From: Amycolatopsis roodepoortensis | GTDB taxonomy: Bacteria; Actinomycetota; Actinomycetes; Mycobacteriales; Pseudonocardiaceae | Length of the DNA stretch: 64,000 nucleotides | Assembly: GCF_014873915.1 (NCBI RefSeq) | Contig: NZ_JADBEJ010000004.1 | Span: forward strand, 62,001-126,000 | Direction of reading: 5' to 3' | Shown here: positions 36,757 to 44,750 of the stretch, piece by piece | Position numbering within the stretch: position 1 is the first letter of the stretch | How the letters are laid out: every line of letters begins with the position of its first letter | The notes under the pieces: model-generated | The model's database searches: none | Told to the model about the DNA's origin: nothing | Seen by the model: the letters and a program-made list of their open reading frames with translations, nothing else | Translations under genes and position numbers: made by a program

Positions 36757-38120
36757 TATTCCTCCGTACTGATGAAGACGTTTTTGGTCTCGGTGAAAGC
36801 GTCGACGGCGTCGGGCCCGAGCTCGCGGCCGAGCCCGGACTGCTTGAAGCCGCCGAACGGCGTCCAGTACCGGACGGACGAATGCGAGTTGACCGACAGG
36901 TTCCCGGCTTCGACGCCGCGCGCGACGCGGAAGGCGCGACCGACGTCGCGGGTCCAGATCGAGCCGGACAGCCCGTACTCGGTGTGGTTGGCCATCGTCA
37001 CCGCGTCCGTCTCGTCGGTGAACGGGACCACGGCGACGACCGGGCCGAAGATCTCGTCCGACGCCAGCGGATGCCGCAGGTCCGGCGGGGTGACGACGGT
37101 CGGCGCGAACCAGTATCCAGGGCCGATGGGCGCGTTGCCCCGGAAGGCGACCGGCGCGGATTCGTCCACATAGGACGAGACCTTCGCGTGGTGTCCCGCC
37201 GAGATCAGCGGCCCCATCTCGGTCACTTCCAGCCGCGGATCCCCCACGACCACACCGTTCACCGCCGGTTCCAGCAGCTCCATGAACTTCTCGTAGACGC
37301 TCGACTGCACCAGGATCAGCGACCGCGCGCAGCAGTCCTGCCCGGCGTTGTCGAAGACGCCGTACGGCGCGGTGGCCGCGGCCTTGTCCAGGTCGGCGTC
37401 GGCGAAGACGATGTTCGCGTTCTTGCCGCCGAGCTCCAGGGTCACCCGTTTCACCTGCGCGGCGCAGCCCGCCATGATCTGCTTGCCGACCTCGGTGGAG
37501 CCGGTGAACACCACCTTCCGCACCGCCGGGTGATCCACGAAACGCTGCCCCACCACGGATCCCTTGCCGGGAAGCACCTGGAAGACGTCCTCGGGTATCC
37601 CCGCCTCGCGGGCGAGCTCGCCGAGGCGGATCGCGGTCAGCGGGGTGAGTTCGGCGGGTTTCAGCACCACGGTGTTCCCGGCGGCGAGCGCGGGCGCGAA
37701 CCCCCAGCCGGCGATGGGCATCGGGAAGTTCCACGGCACGATCACCCCGACCACGCCCAGTGGCTCGTGGAACGTCATGTTCACCCCGCCGGGCACCGGG
37801 ATCTGCTTGCCGCTCAACCGTTCGGGCGACGCGGAGTAGTACGTCAGCACGTCGCGGACGTTGCCCGCTTCCCAGCGCGCGTTGCCGATCGTGTGGCCGG
37901 CGTTGGCGACCTCCAGCGCGGCGAGGTTCTCGATGTCGGCGTCGACGGCGTCGGCGAACCGGCGCAGCAGCCGCGCCCGGTCGCCGGGGGCCACCGCACG
38001 CCAGGCGGGGAACGCCGCGTGCGCGCGGGCGATCGCCGCGTCGGTCTCCTCGGCCGAGGTCAGCTCGACCGACCTCACCACCTCTTCCGTGGCGGGGTTG
38101 ATCACCTCGAACGTGGTCAT
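36756..38120 (-). CDS. Aldehyde dehydrogenase, gamma-glutamyl-aminoaldehyde type by context
   Basis: 454 residues from ATG 38120, overlapping the hydrolase stop (ATGA). ALDH landmarks are VVGVIVPWNFPMPIAGWGFAPALAAGNTVVLKPAE, FTGSTEVGKQIM, catalytic Glu in VTLELGGKN, catalytic Cys in GQDCCARS and PFGGFKQSGLGRE. It probably oxidises a gamma-glutamylated aminoaldehyde to the acid with NAD(P)+, as PuuC does in putrescine breakdown. Rv2858c (aldC) is the positional homologue. Confidence 0.88.
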   Translation of the reverse strand: MTTFEVINPATEEVVRSVELTSAEETDAAIARAHAAFPAWRAVAPGDRARLLRRFADAVDADIENLAALEVANAGHTIGNARWEAGNVRDVLTYYSASPERLSGKQIPVPGGVNMTFHEPLGVVGVIVPWNFPMPIAGWGFAPALAAGNTVVLKPAELTPLTAIRLGELAREAGIPEDVFQVLPGKGSVVGQRFVDHPAVRKVVFTGSTEVGKQIMAGCAAQVKRVTLELGGKNANIVFADADLDKAAATAPYGVFDNAGQDCCARSLILVQSSVYEKFMELLEPAVNGVVVGDPRLEVTEMGPLISAGHHAKVSSYVDESAPVAFRGNAPIGPGYWFAPTVVTPPDLRHPLASDEIFGPVVAVVPFTDETDAVTMANHTEYGLSGSIWTRDVGRAFRVARGVEAGNLSVNSHSSVRYWTPFGGFKQSGLGRELGPDAVDAFTETKNVFISTEE

Positions 38121-38830
38121 TCGCGCTCCTTCGCCGCTTCTACGAGTGCCTCGAAAAGCCTGATGTCGTCGGGATTCTGTTCGGGATGCCATTGGACGCC
38201 GAGCACGAACCCGTCGCCGGGCAGTTCGGCCGCCTCGATGGTCCCGTCGGCGGCCCAGCCGACCGGGACCAGCCCCTTGCCGAGCTTGTCGATCGCCTGA
38301 TGGTGGTAACACGGCACCTTGGTCTCGGCACCGAGAATCGACGCGACGCGGCTGCCCTCGGCAAGGGCCACCGTAGTGGTGCCGAAAGTTCCGGGCGCGG
38401 GTTGGTGATCCGCACTGTCCAAAGTGTCCGGCAGGTGCTGCGCGAGCGTGCCGCCCAAAGCGACACTGAGCACCTGCAGCCCTCGGCACACGCCGAGCAC
38501 CGGCTTACGGGCGGACAAAGCGGACCGCAGCAGGCCGAACTCGAAGACGTCCCGGTTCGGCCTCGTGTACGTCGTCGCGTGCTGCTCCTGGCCGTAGCGC
38601 GCCGGGTCGACGTCGGCGCCGCCGACCAGCACGAGCCCGTCCACGGCGGAGATCAGCCGATCGTGTGCCCCGCTGACCGGCGGCAGCAGGACCGGGATCC
38701 CGCCCGCCGCGACGATCCCGTCGACGTAGACCCGATGGAGCAGCGCCGCTTCGGTCTCCCACACCAGGAACTTCGCGGGCTCCAGATAGGACGTGAGCCC
38801 GATCAGGGGTTCAGAGCCGCTCGAAGCCAC
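38117..38830 (-). CDS. Gamma-glutamyl hydrolase, class C26 glutamine-amidotransferase fold (PuuD-like)
   Basis: 237 residues from GTG 38830, inside the last 20 bases of the synthetase gene; GAGAGGA lies ahead. The nucleophile Cys is in PVLGVCRGLQVLSVALGG, and the His and Glu are in VLGVQWHPEQNP. DGLVLVGGADVDPARYG completes the pattern. It would remove the gamma-glutamyl group after oxidation and so return glutamate. Overlaps on both sides indicate tight coupling. Confidence 0.88.
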   Translation of the reverse strand: MASSGSEPLIGLTSYLEPAKFLVWETEAALLHRVYVDGIVAAGGIPVLLPPVSGAHDRLISAVDGLVLVGGADVDPARYGQEQHATTYTRPNRDVFEFGLLRSALSARKPVLGVCRGLQVLSVALGGTLAQHLPDTLDSADHQPAPGTFGTTTVALAEGSRVASILGAETKVPCYHHQAIDKLGKGLVPVGWAADGTIEAAELPGDGFVLGVQWHPEQNPDDIRLFEALVEAAKERE

Positions 38831-40175
38831 GAATCCTCTCCCAGTCGGTGACGGCGGCGTCGTACGCGGCCAGTTCGATCTTCGCCGCGTTCAGGTAGTG
38901 GTCGACGACCTCGTCCCCGAACGCGGACCTCGCGAGCTCGCTCCCGTCCAGCAGCGCCGCGGACTCCCGCAGGGTCGTCGGCACGGTCGGCTTGCCGGAA
39001 CCGTAGGCGTTGCCCTGGAACTCCGGTTCGAGCTCCAGTTCGTTCTCGATGCCGTGCAGCCCGGCCGCGATCAGCGCGGCCACCGCGAGGTACGGGTTCA
39101 CATCGCCGCCGGGGACGCGGTTCTCGGTGCGCAGCGAGTCGCCGTGCCCGACGACGCGGAGCGCGCACGTGCGGTTGTCGGTGCCCCACGCGACGGCCGT
39201 CGGCGCGAAGCTTCCGGGGACGAAACGCTTGTAGGAGTTGATGTTCGGCGCGAAGAAATAGGTCAGCTCGCGCAGCCCGGCGAGCTGACCGGCGAGGAAG
39301 TGCTCCATCAGCGGCGAGAACCCGCCGGGGCCGTCGCCCGCCAGGACGGGCTCGCCCTCGGCGGAGCGCAGGCTGATGTGGATGTGACACGAGTTGCCCT
39401 CGCGTTCGTTGTACTTCGCCATGAACGTGAGGCTCTTGCCTTCCTGCGCGGCGATCTCCTTGGAGCCGGTCTTGTAGACGCTGTGGTTGTCGCAGGTGGT
39501 CAGCGCGTCGGCGTAGCGGAACGCGATCTCGTGCTGGCCGGGGTTGCACTCGCCCTTGGCGGATTCGACGTACAAGCCCGCTCCGCCCATGTCGTTGCGG
39601 ATGCGGCGCAGCAGCGGCTCGATCCGCGCGGTGCCGAGCATCGAGTAGTCGACGTTGTACTGATTGGCCGGGCGGAGGTCCTGGTACCGCTTGTCCCAGG
39701 CCGACTCGTAGGTGTCGTCGAAGACGATGAACTCCAGCTCGGTCCCGACGTAGGCGGCGAGTCCGCGTTGGGCGAGCCGGTCGAGCTGACCGCGCAGGAT
39801 CTGGCGCGGCGAAGGGGCCACGGCGCCGCCCTGCACCCGTTCGAGATCGGCGAGGACGAGCGCGGTGCCCTCCTGCCACGGCAGCAGGCGCAGCGTGCCG
39901 AAGTCCGGGCGCATGACGAAGTCGCCGTAGCCGGTCTCCCAGGAAGACATCGCGTAGCCGTCGACGGTGTTCATGTCCACGTCGACCGCGAGCAGGTAGT
40001 TGCACGCTTCGGTGGCGTGCTCGACGACCTCGTTGAGGAAGTATTCGGCGGCGCAGCGTTTGCCCTGCAGCCTGCCCTGCATGTCGGTGATCGCCACCAG
40101 CACCGTGTCGACGGCGCCTTCCTCGACCAGTTCCCGGAGCCGATCGAGCGTGAGCATGCCGCGCCTGTTCGCCAT
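38811..40175 (-). CDS. glnA4: Glutamine-synthetase-family gamma-glutamyl-amine synthetase (GlnA4-like)
   Basis: 454 residues from ATG 40175 with GTGAGG four bases ahead; a GTG three codons upstream is an alternative. GS-fold landmarks are TELEFIVFDD, YVESAKGECNPGQHEI, KYNEREGNSCHIHISL, FAPNINSYKRFVPGSFAP and the C-terminal GGDVNPYLAVAALIAAGL. It lacks the adenylylation-loop region of true GlnA as I remember it. Members of this branch ligate glutamate to ethanolamine (Streptomyces GlnA4), polyamines (GlnA3) or putrescine (PuuA). Gene order matches Rv2860c. Which amine is used cannot be read from sequence. Confidence 0.85.
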   Translation of the reverse strand: MANRRGMLTLDRLRELVEEGAVDTVLVAITDMQGRLQGKRCAAEYFLNEVVEHATEACNYLLAVDVDMNTVDGYAMSSWETGYGDFVMRPDFGTLRLLPWQEGTALVLADLERVQGGAVAPSPRQILRGQLDRLAQRGLAAYVGTELEFIVFDDTYESAWDKRYQDLRPANQYNVDYSMLGTARIEPLLRRIRNDMGGAGLYVESAKGECNPGQHEIAFRYADALTTCDNHSVYKTGSKEIAAQEGKSLTFMAKYNEREGNSCHIHISLRSAEGEPVLAGDGPGGFSPLMEHFLAGQLAGLRELTYFFAPNINSYKRFVPGSFAPTAVAWGTDNRTCALRVVGHGDSLRTENRVPGGDVNPYLAVAALIAAGLHGIENELELEPEFQGNAYGSGKPTVPTTLRESAALLDGSELARSAFGDEVVDHYLNAAKIELAAYDAAVTDWERIRGFERL

Positions 40176-40186
40176 CAGCCTCACCT

Positions 40187-40208
40187 AAAGGTTCGATGCG
40201 GTACCTTT
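40187..40208. promoter_or_regulatory. Inverted repeat AAAGGT(10)ACCTTT upstream of the glnA4-like operon
   Basis: Perfect six-base arms spaced by ten bases, 11 bp ahead of the synthetase start. It could be an operator. No regulator gene is adjacent. Confidence 0.4.
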
Positions 40209-40403
40209 GCGGCTTCTTCCTACCGGGTCGGCCGGAGTCGGTCAACTCGGTCAATGGTCTGGTTCGTTATCCATTGCTCACCGTAGTTGATCCCTGGGCG
40301 GATTGTCTGCGATGCCCGGCTGAGAAGATGCTGTGAATCCCGCCGCACCGGGAGGAGATCCGCGCATCCGGGACGTTGTACGGATCAAGAGAGGTGAGAA
40401 GGA

Positions 40404-40928
40404 ATGACACAGGCATTCACGCAGCAGACCACGTTCACCGAGCCCCAGGGGCGGGCTCAGCTCCCGACGATGCCCAGTGGGTGGCCGATCGGCTCGTACG
40501 AGTCGTACTCCGAAGCGCAGCGTGCCGTCGACCACCTCGCGGGAACGGACTTCCCGATCACGGACGTCACCATCGTCGGTGTCGAGCCGGTCCTGGTCGA
40601 GCGGATCGCCGGACGGATGGGCTGGAGCAAGGTGCTGACCAGCTCGGCGCTGTCGGGCGCGATGTTCGGTGTGTTCCTCGGGCTCGTGCTGAGCCTGCTG
40701 AACCCGGGCGCCGGGCTGGTGCCGATAATCGTCGGCCTCGTCGGCGGTATCGGGTTCAACCTGCTGTTCGGCGCGCTGGGGTACGCGGCGTCGAAGAACA
40801 AGCGCGGGTTCATTTCGCAGAGCCAGCTGGTCGCCCGGCGTTACGACGTCCTGGCCCAGCCGCGCAACGCCGAGAAGGGCCGCGCCCTGCTGGCCGACCT
40901 GGCCGCCAGGACCGCGTTCCACCACTGA
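40404..40928 (+). CDS. YflT/general-stress-protein-17M-like membrane-associated protein
   Basis: 174 residues from ATG 40404, with GAGAAGGA upstream. The N-terminal domain (IGSYESYSEAQRAVDHLAGTDFPITDVTIVGVEP) has the pattern of the general stress protein 17M domain. Two adjacent membrane segments (about 76-97 and 103-124) are rich in glycine. Related proteins respond to stress in bacilli; the role in actinobacteria is not known. It has its own terminator (40939-40975). Confidence 0.75.
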   Translation: MTQAFTQQTTFTEPQGRAQLPTMPSGWPIGSYESYSEAQRAVDHLAGTDFPITDVTIVGVEPVLVERIAGRMGWSKVLTSSALSGAMFGVFLGLVLSLLNPGAGLVPIIVGLVGGIGFNLLFGALGYAASKNKRGFISQSQLVARRYDVLAQPRNAEKGRALLADLAARTAFHH

Positions 40929-40938
40929 GCCTCACCCC

Positions 40939-40975
40939 ACGCGAGCCGGCACCTCTTCGAGAGGTGCCGGCTCGC
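40939..40975. terminator. Strong hairpin between convergent genes
   Basis: 17-base arms CGCGAGCCGGCACCTCT around TCG, followed by GCTTT on the plus strand. It lies between the stress-protein stop and the AspRS stop and should serve the former at least. Confidence 0.8.
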
Positions 40976-40980
40976 GGCTT

Positions 40981-42234
40981 TCACGGGGTCAGCCGATGCA
41001 GGTCGCGCGGGAAGAGCGTCGCCTGGCGGACGTTGGGCAACCCGAGCAAGCGGGCCGTCCAGCGTTCGAGACCGAGCGCGAAACCACCGTGCGGCGGCAT
41101 CCCGTGCGCGAAGACGGACAGGTAGTCCCGATACGGCTCGGCGGGTTCACCACGCTCCGCCAGCGCGGCGACGTAGTCCGCGTGCCGGTGCAGCCGCTGC
41201 CCGCCGGTCACCAGTTCCAGCCCGCGGAAAAGCAGGTCGAAACTGTTGGAGTACGCGGGCCGCTCCGGGTCCGGATGCGTGTAGAACGGCCGCTTCACCA
41301 TCGGATAGCCGGTGACGAACAGGAATTCCGATCCGTGTTCGCGCAGCGCCCACTCCGAAAGCAGCCGCTCGTGCGCGGGCGCGAGGTCCGGCTCGCCACG
41401 CGGGTCCTCGCCGGAAGTCCGCGCGAGCCATTCCTGGGCTTCCGTGAAGTGGATCTCCGGAATCTCCTCGGGCACCACGACTTCCGTCCGCGGAACCGCG
41501 GCGGCCATACCGGCGACCGCTTCCCGCAGCACCGCCATGACGTCGTGGTGGCCTTCGATGAACCCGAGTTCGGCGTCGAGGCTGGTGTACTGCGCGAGAT
41601 GCCGCGCGGTGTCGTGCGGTTCGGCGCGGAAGACCGGGCCGACCTCGTACACGCGCTCGAAAACCCCGACCAGTGCCTGTTTGTAGAACTGCGGCGACTG
41701 CGCGAGGAAGGCCCGTTTGCCGAAGTAGTCGATGCCGAAGACGTTCGCCCCGGATTCCGTGGCCGACGAAACGATCTTGGGCGTATGGGTTTCGGTGAAC
41801 CCGAGCCCGTCCAACGCCGACCGGAATCCGGCGACGCTCGCCGCCGCGATCGCGAAGACCTCTTTCAGCCGCGGATGCCGCAGCGCGACGGCGGCGTTGT
41901 CCAGCACCGTGGGCAACGCGGCGGCCACCGACGGCCGGTAGAGGTCGAACGGCGGTGGTTCGGCCGGTTCGGACAGCAGCCTGACGGACGGCTCGGTGAG
42001 TTCGAGGCCGCCCGGCGCCTGAGGATTGGCGGTGACCAGCCCCTCGACCTCGACGACGGTCTCCTCGGGTGGGCCACCGGATTCGGCGAGGACCACCTGG
42101 GCGAGTCCGGAACGGTCCCGGATCACCAGGAAGGTGACGGTTTTCAGGCGGCGCCGGCGATGCACCCAGCCGGCGATACGGACACGGCCGCCGACGTGCC
42201 GGGGCAGGTCGGCGGCGAGGACACGCGAGATCAT
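40981..42234 (-). CDS. aspS: Archaeal-type aspartyl-tRNA synthetase, predicted non-discriminating
   Basis: 417 residues from ATG 42234, GGAG 6-7 bases ahead. An N-terminal OB fold (RVRIAGWVHRRRRLKTVTFLVIRDRSG) precedes a class II core: THTPKIVSSATESGANVF, FLAQSPQFYKQ, FRAEPHDTARHL and GMPPHGGFALGLERW, ending FPRDLHRLTP as archaeal AspRS does. It lacks the bacterial GAD insertion (bacterial AspRS is about 590 residues). His25 and Pro74 replace the Trp and Lys that discriminating archaeal enzymes (Trp26/Lys85 in Thermococcus) use to reject tRNA-Asn. It should therefore charge both tRNA-Asp and tRNA-Asn. A T-box leader precedes it, so it is probably an inducible second copy. Confidence 0.88.
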   Translation of the reverse strand: MISRVLAADLPRHVGGRVRIAGWVHRRRRLKTVTFLVIRDRSGLAQVVLAESGGPPEETVVEVEGLVTANPQAPGGLELTEPSVRLLSEPAEPPPFDLYRPSVAAALPTVLDNAAVALRHPRLKEVFAIAAASVAGFRSALDGLGFTETHTPKIVSSATESGANVFGIDYFGKRAFLAQSPQFYKQALVGVFERVYEVGPVFRAEPHDTARHLAQYTSLDAELGFIEGHHDVMAVLREAVAGMAAAVPRTEVVVPEEIPEIHFTEAQEWLARTSGEDPRGEPDLAPAHERLLSEWALREHGSEFLFVTGYPMVKRPFYTHPDPERPAYSNSFDLLFRGLELVTGGQRLHRHADYVAALAERGEPAEPYRDYLSVFAHGMPPHGGFALGLERWTARLLGLPNVRQATLFPRDLHRLTP

Positions 42235-42244
42235 CACAACTCCA

Positions 42245-42500
42245 GTACGGATGTGCGCGACCCCTTGGGAGTGCGGGCGAGAAGGGAACTCGCGGTACCA
42301 CCGCACTTTCGCCGCCGCCAGGGAACGGCGGCCTCGAAGGCCCGTGACGAGGGCCGGACGGCGGGGCATGGGGCGCGGACGCCGTTCCTCCCCGCACTCG
42401 GGAGGGTCTTCACCGGAGGGCGCGAGGCCGCCTTCCCAGCTACCGGCGGCTCTCTGGACTCACGTGGTCCTTCGGCTACTCGTCTCCGTCAACGCGTTAC
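42245..42500 (-). ncRNA. T-box riboswitch leader of the AspRS gene
   Basis: The minus strand carries the T-box core GGTGGTACCGCG (ending at 42291). A GAGTAG motif at about 42476-42481 is typical of the stem-I base, and several stems lie between. An ACTCC near 42270 can pair with the GGAGT that holds the ribosome site before ATG 42234. This points to translational rather than transcriptional control. Opposite GAGTAG, GTGAAGACC contains GAC (42408-42406), an Asp codon and my candidate specifier. The exact boundaries and specifier need a covariance model. Confidence 0.75.
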
Positions 42501-42540
42501 CCCGGAGGTTACGTCCCCCTCGGCGTATCTCGCATCCGCA

Positions 42541-42597
42541 TTTCGTCCTCTGGATGCGGTGGTTGGCAACGCGAACCACCGCATCCAGAGGACGAAA
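42541..42597. repeat. Palindrome with 24-bp perfect arms, CCTCTGGATGCG family
   Basis: Arms at 42541-42564 and 42574-42597 around nine bases. It lies between the DUF1700 gene end and the T-box leader and shares its core with 27053-27100. It may terminate the DUF1700 transcript. Confidence 0.75.
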
Positions 42598-42642
42598 CGC
42601 GGGTGGAGGCGGCCCCCGACGTCCGCCTCCACCCGGAGCCAC

Positions 42643-43890
42643 CTAGCGCGTCGGCTGGGTGGAGTTCGACGGCGGCGCCACCGAGGTGGACGACGGCGGG
42701 GCGGCCTGGGAGGTGGGCGGCGCCGGGGTGATCTTCGGGATCGCCGCGCTGAACGGCACGTCCGTCCTTTCCAGACAGTAGCTGCGGTAACCGTTGTAGC
42801 CGTTGAGGTTTCCGTCGTGGTCCTTGACTCCCCGCTCGAGCCGTGGCCGCGGGTAGCGGTTGTCGTCGCCGATTTTCCGCTTCTCGCCCGTGCTCTGCTC
42901 GCAGGCGTACCGGGTCGTGCTGAGCGGGCGGCCGTTCTCGTCGTAGAGGTAGATCTCGGTCAGCGGTTTGCCGTCGGCGTCGAACGCGTAGATGTTCTCC
43001 ACGTCCTGGCTGCCGTACGTCAGCTGCGGGTTCCCGTAGCTGTCGTTGTAGCTCGGCCCATAGGGGCCGTTGTAGGAACCACCGCCGTAGGACCGCTTCG
43101 CGATCAGGTCGACCGCCGCGCCCGCACCGCCGAGCATGCTGCCGACGACGAACGCCGAGATCGGCACGGCCAGCCACAGCAGCCGCCGGTCGGCCTTCAG
43201 CTTCGGGCCCGCCCAGACCACCGCGACGGCCGCCAGCAGCATCAGCGGCAGGAGCAGCACGGCTTCGGTGTCGCGAAGCACGAGCAGCAGGCCGAAGATG
43301 ACCAGCACCGCCGCGCACAGCACCCACCACGCCGGCTTGAGCGCGCGGAAGTAGTTGAGCCCCTTGCCGTTGCGGTCCTTCTGGAACGAGGCCGCGATCT
43401 CACGGAGCTTCACCACCTCGGGCAATTCCGCGATCGGGGCGACCCCCTTCCGCACCACGTAGGCGACGCTGATCGCGAGCACGGGTGCGACGAAAAGCAG
43501 GCCCACCAACGGTTCCACCCGGACCCACACCGCGGCGGCGAAGCCGAACAGCGCGAAGCCCCCGACCGAGAACACCAGTCCCCAGAACGCGAACCGCGCT
43601 CCGCCGATGCCGGTCTTCACCTTCAGCACGGTGGTCTTGCCGCCGGCCTCGGCCGGACGCGGCGGGTAGCCACCGGACGCCCGCAGTTCGGCGGCGTAGC
43701 TTTCGGGGCTGCCCAGCCGCTCGATCAGGGCGTCGACCTTGGGGCTGTCCCCGAGTTCCGCCTCCATCTCGGCGAGATGCGGCCGGACGTCCTCGAGGAT
43801 CTCCTCGACTTCGCTCTCGGGCAGGTCGGCGAGCGCGCTCCTGACCCTCGCCAGATACACCCGCACGGCGGTCGGATTCTGCGTGCTCAT
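42643..43890 (-). CDS. DUF1700/HAAS-domain membrane protein
   Basis: 415 residues from ATG 43890, overlapping the PadR stop (ATGA). The N-terminal helical domain (YLARVRSALADLPESEVEEILEDVRPHLAEME) is the HAAS/DUF1700 type. About six membrane segments lie between residues 100 and 265. A Tyr/Gly/Asn-rich extracytoplasmic region (GGGSYNGPYGPSYNDSYGN) and a Pro/Ser tail follow. PadR plus DUF1700 is a recurrent pair, in which the membrane protein seems to work with the PadR regulator in envelope responses. The external part is not recognised. Confidence 0.78.
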   Translation of the reverse strand: MSTQNPTAVRVYLARVRSALADLPESEVEEILEDVRPHLAEMEAELGDSPKVDALIERLGSPESYAAELRASGGYPPRPAEAGGKTTVLKVKTGIGGARFAFWGLVFSVGGFALFGFAAAVWVRVEPLVGLLFVAPVLAISVAYVVRKGVAPIAELPEVVKLREIAASFQKDRNGKGLNYFRALKPAWWVLCAAVLVIFGLLLVLRDTEAVLLLPLMLLAAVAVVWAGPKLKADRRLLWLAVPISAFVVGSMLGGAGAAVDLIAKRSYGGGSYNGPYGPSYNDSYGNPQLTYGSQDVENIYAFDADGKPLTEIYLYDENGRPLSTTRYACEQSTGEKRKIGDDNRYPRPRLERGVKDHDGNLNGYNGYRSYCLERTDVPFSAAIPKITPAPPTSQAAPPSSTSVAPPSNSTQPTR

Positions 43891-44210
43891 GCTGCCTCTC
43901 CCAACAGGCTGTTCATCGTCGTGGCGAAAGTCCGCCAGGTCTGCCCCGACTCTTCGAGCCGCTGGCGACCCGGCTCGTTGAGGCTGTAGTACTTGCGGTG
44001 CGGGCCTTCCTCGCTCGGCACCACGTAGGACGTCAGCAGGCCCGCCTTGTACAGGCGCCGGAGCGTCCCGTACACCGACGCGTCGCCCACCTCCTGCAAC
44101 CCCGCGACACGAAGTCTTCGGAGTACGTCGTAGCCGTAGCCGTCCTCTCCGCGAAGCACCGCGAGAACGGCGAGGTCCAGCACGCCTTTGAGTAGCTGAC
44201 TGATCTCCAC
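43887..44210 (-). CDS. PadR family transcriptional regulator
   Basis: 107 residues from GTG 44210, with GGAAGGG about 9 bases ahead; an in-frame TTG at 44237 has no ribosome site. The winged helix LLKGVLDLAVLAVLRGEDGYGYDVLRRL...GDASVYGTLRRLYKAGLLTSY and the wing GPHRKYYSLNEPGRQRLEE are the PadR signature. It is translationally coupled to the DUF1700 membrane protein and likely represses its own operon. The inverted repeat GCACA-gtag-TGTGC lies upstream at about 44255-44268. Confidence 0.9.
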   Translation of the reverse strand: MEISQLLKGVLDLAVLAVLRGEDGYGYDVLRRLRVAGLQEVGDASVYGTLRRLYKAGLLTSYVVPSEEGPHRKYYSLNEPGRQRLEESGQTWRTFATTMNSLLGEAA

Positions 44211-44295
44211 AGTCGCGTCCCTTCCAGTCTTACGCAACAGAAGGTACCACGCATTGCACAGTAGTGTGCACGGCGGAGGCGACTTGCGTCGACCG

Positions 44296-44333
44296 GGTGG
44301 TTCATGGGTTACTTAGTCCAGTAATGAACCACC
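44296..44333. promoter_or_regulatory. Inverted repeat GGTGGTTCAT(18)ATGAACCACC before the YtrA-type operon
   Basis: Perfect ten-base arms at 44296-44305 and 44324-44333, with a second nested repeat TTACT(6)AGTAA at 44309-44324. It is placed 40-77 bp before the GntR start, where YtrA-family repressors usually act. Confidence 0.5.
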
Positions 44334-44372
44334 GCACCCATGAGGTGCTCGAAGACTGGGGACGGAGGTGTC

Positions 44373-44750
44373 GTGCTCGACGAAGGAACACCCCTGTTCG
44401 CGCAGATCGCCGAACAGATCGCCGACGACATCGCCGAGGGAAGCCTGGCCGAGGGGGAACGCGTGCCGTCAACCAACGAACTCGCCGCCTTCTACCGGAT
44501 CAATCCGGCGACGGCGGCCAAGGGGATCAACGTGCTCGCCGATGACGGCCTGCTCGAAAAACGGCGCGGTATCGGCATGTTCGTCGCCGCCGGCGCCCGG
44601 CAGAAACTGCTCACCGACCGGCGGCAACGGTTCGCCGAGCAGTACCTCGACCCGATGCTCAGCGAAGCGAGGCGCCTCGGCATCGACGACGAAACCCTGA
44701 TCTCGCTCATCCGCGGGAACGGACACCGGAACGGAGGACCCGCCGCATGA
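44373..44750 (+). CDS. YtrA-subfamily GntR transcriptional regulator
   Basis: 125 residues from GTG 44373, with GGAGG 6 bases upstream; the ATG at 44341 has no such site. The winged helix (LFAQIAEQIADDIAEGSLAEGERVPSTNELAAFYRINPATAAKGINVLADDGLLEKRRGIGMFV) is followed by a short helical dimer domain instead of a ligand domain. YtrA regulators control ABC operons that answer cell-envelope antibiotics. The gene shares ATGA with the ATPase gene behind it. Confidence 0.92.
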   Translation: MLDEGTPLFAQIAEQIADDIAEGSLAEGERVPSTNELAAFYRINPATAAKGINVLADDGLLEKRRGIGMFVAAGARQKLLTDRRQRFAEQYLDPMLSEARRLGIDDETLISLIRGNGHRNGGPAA

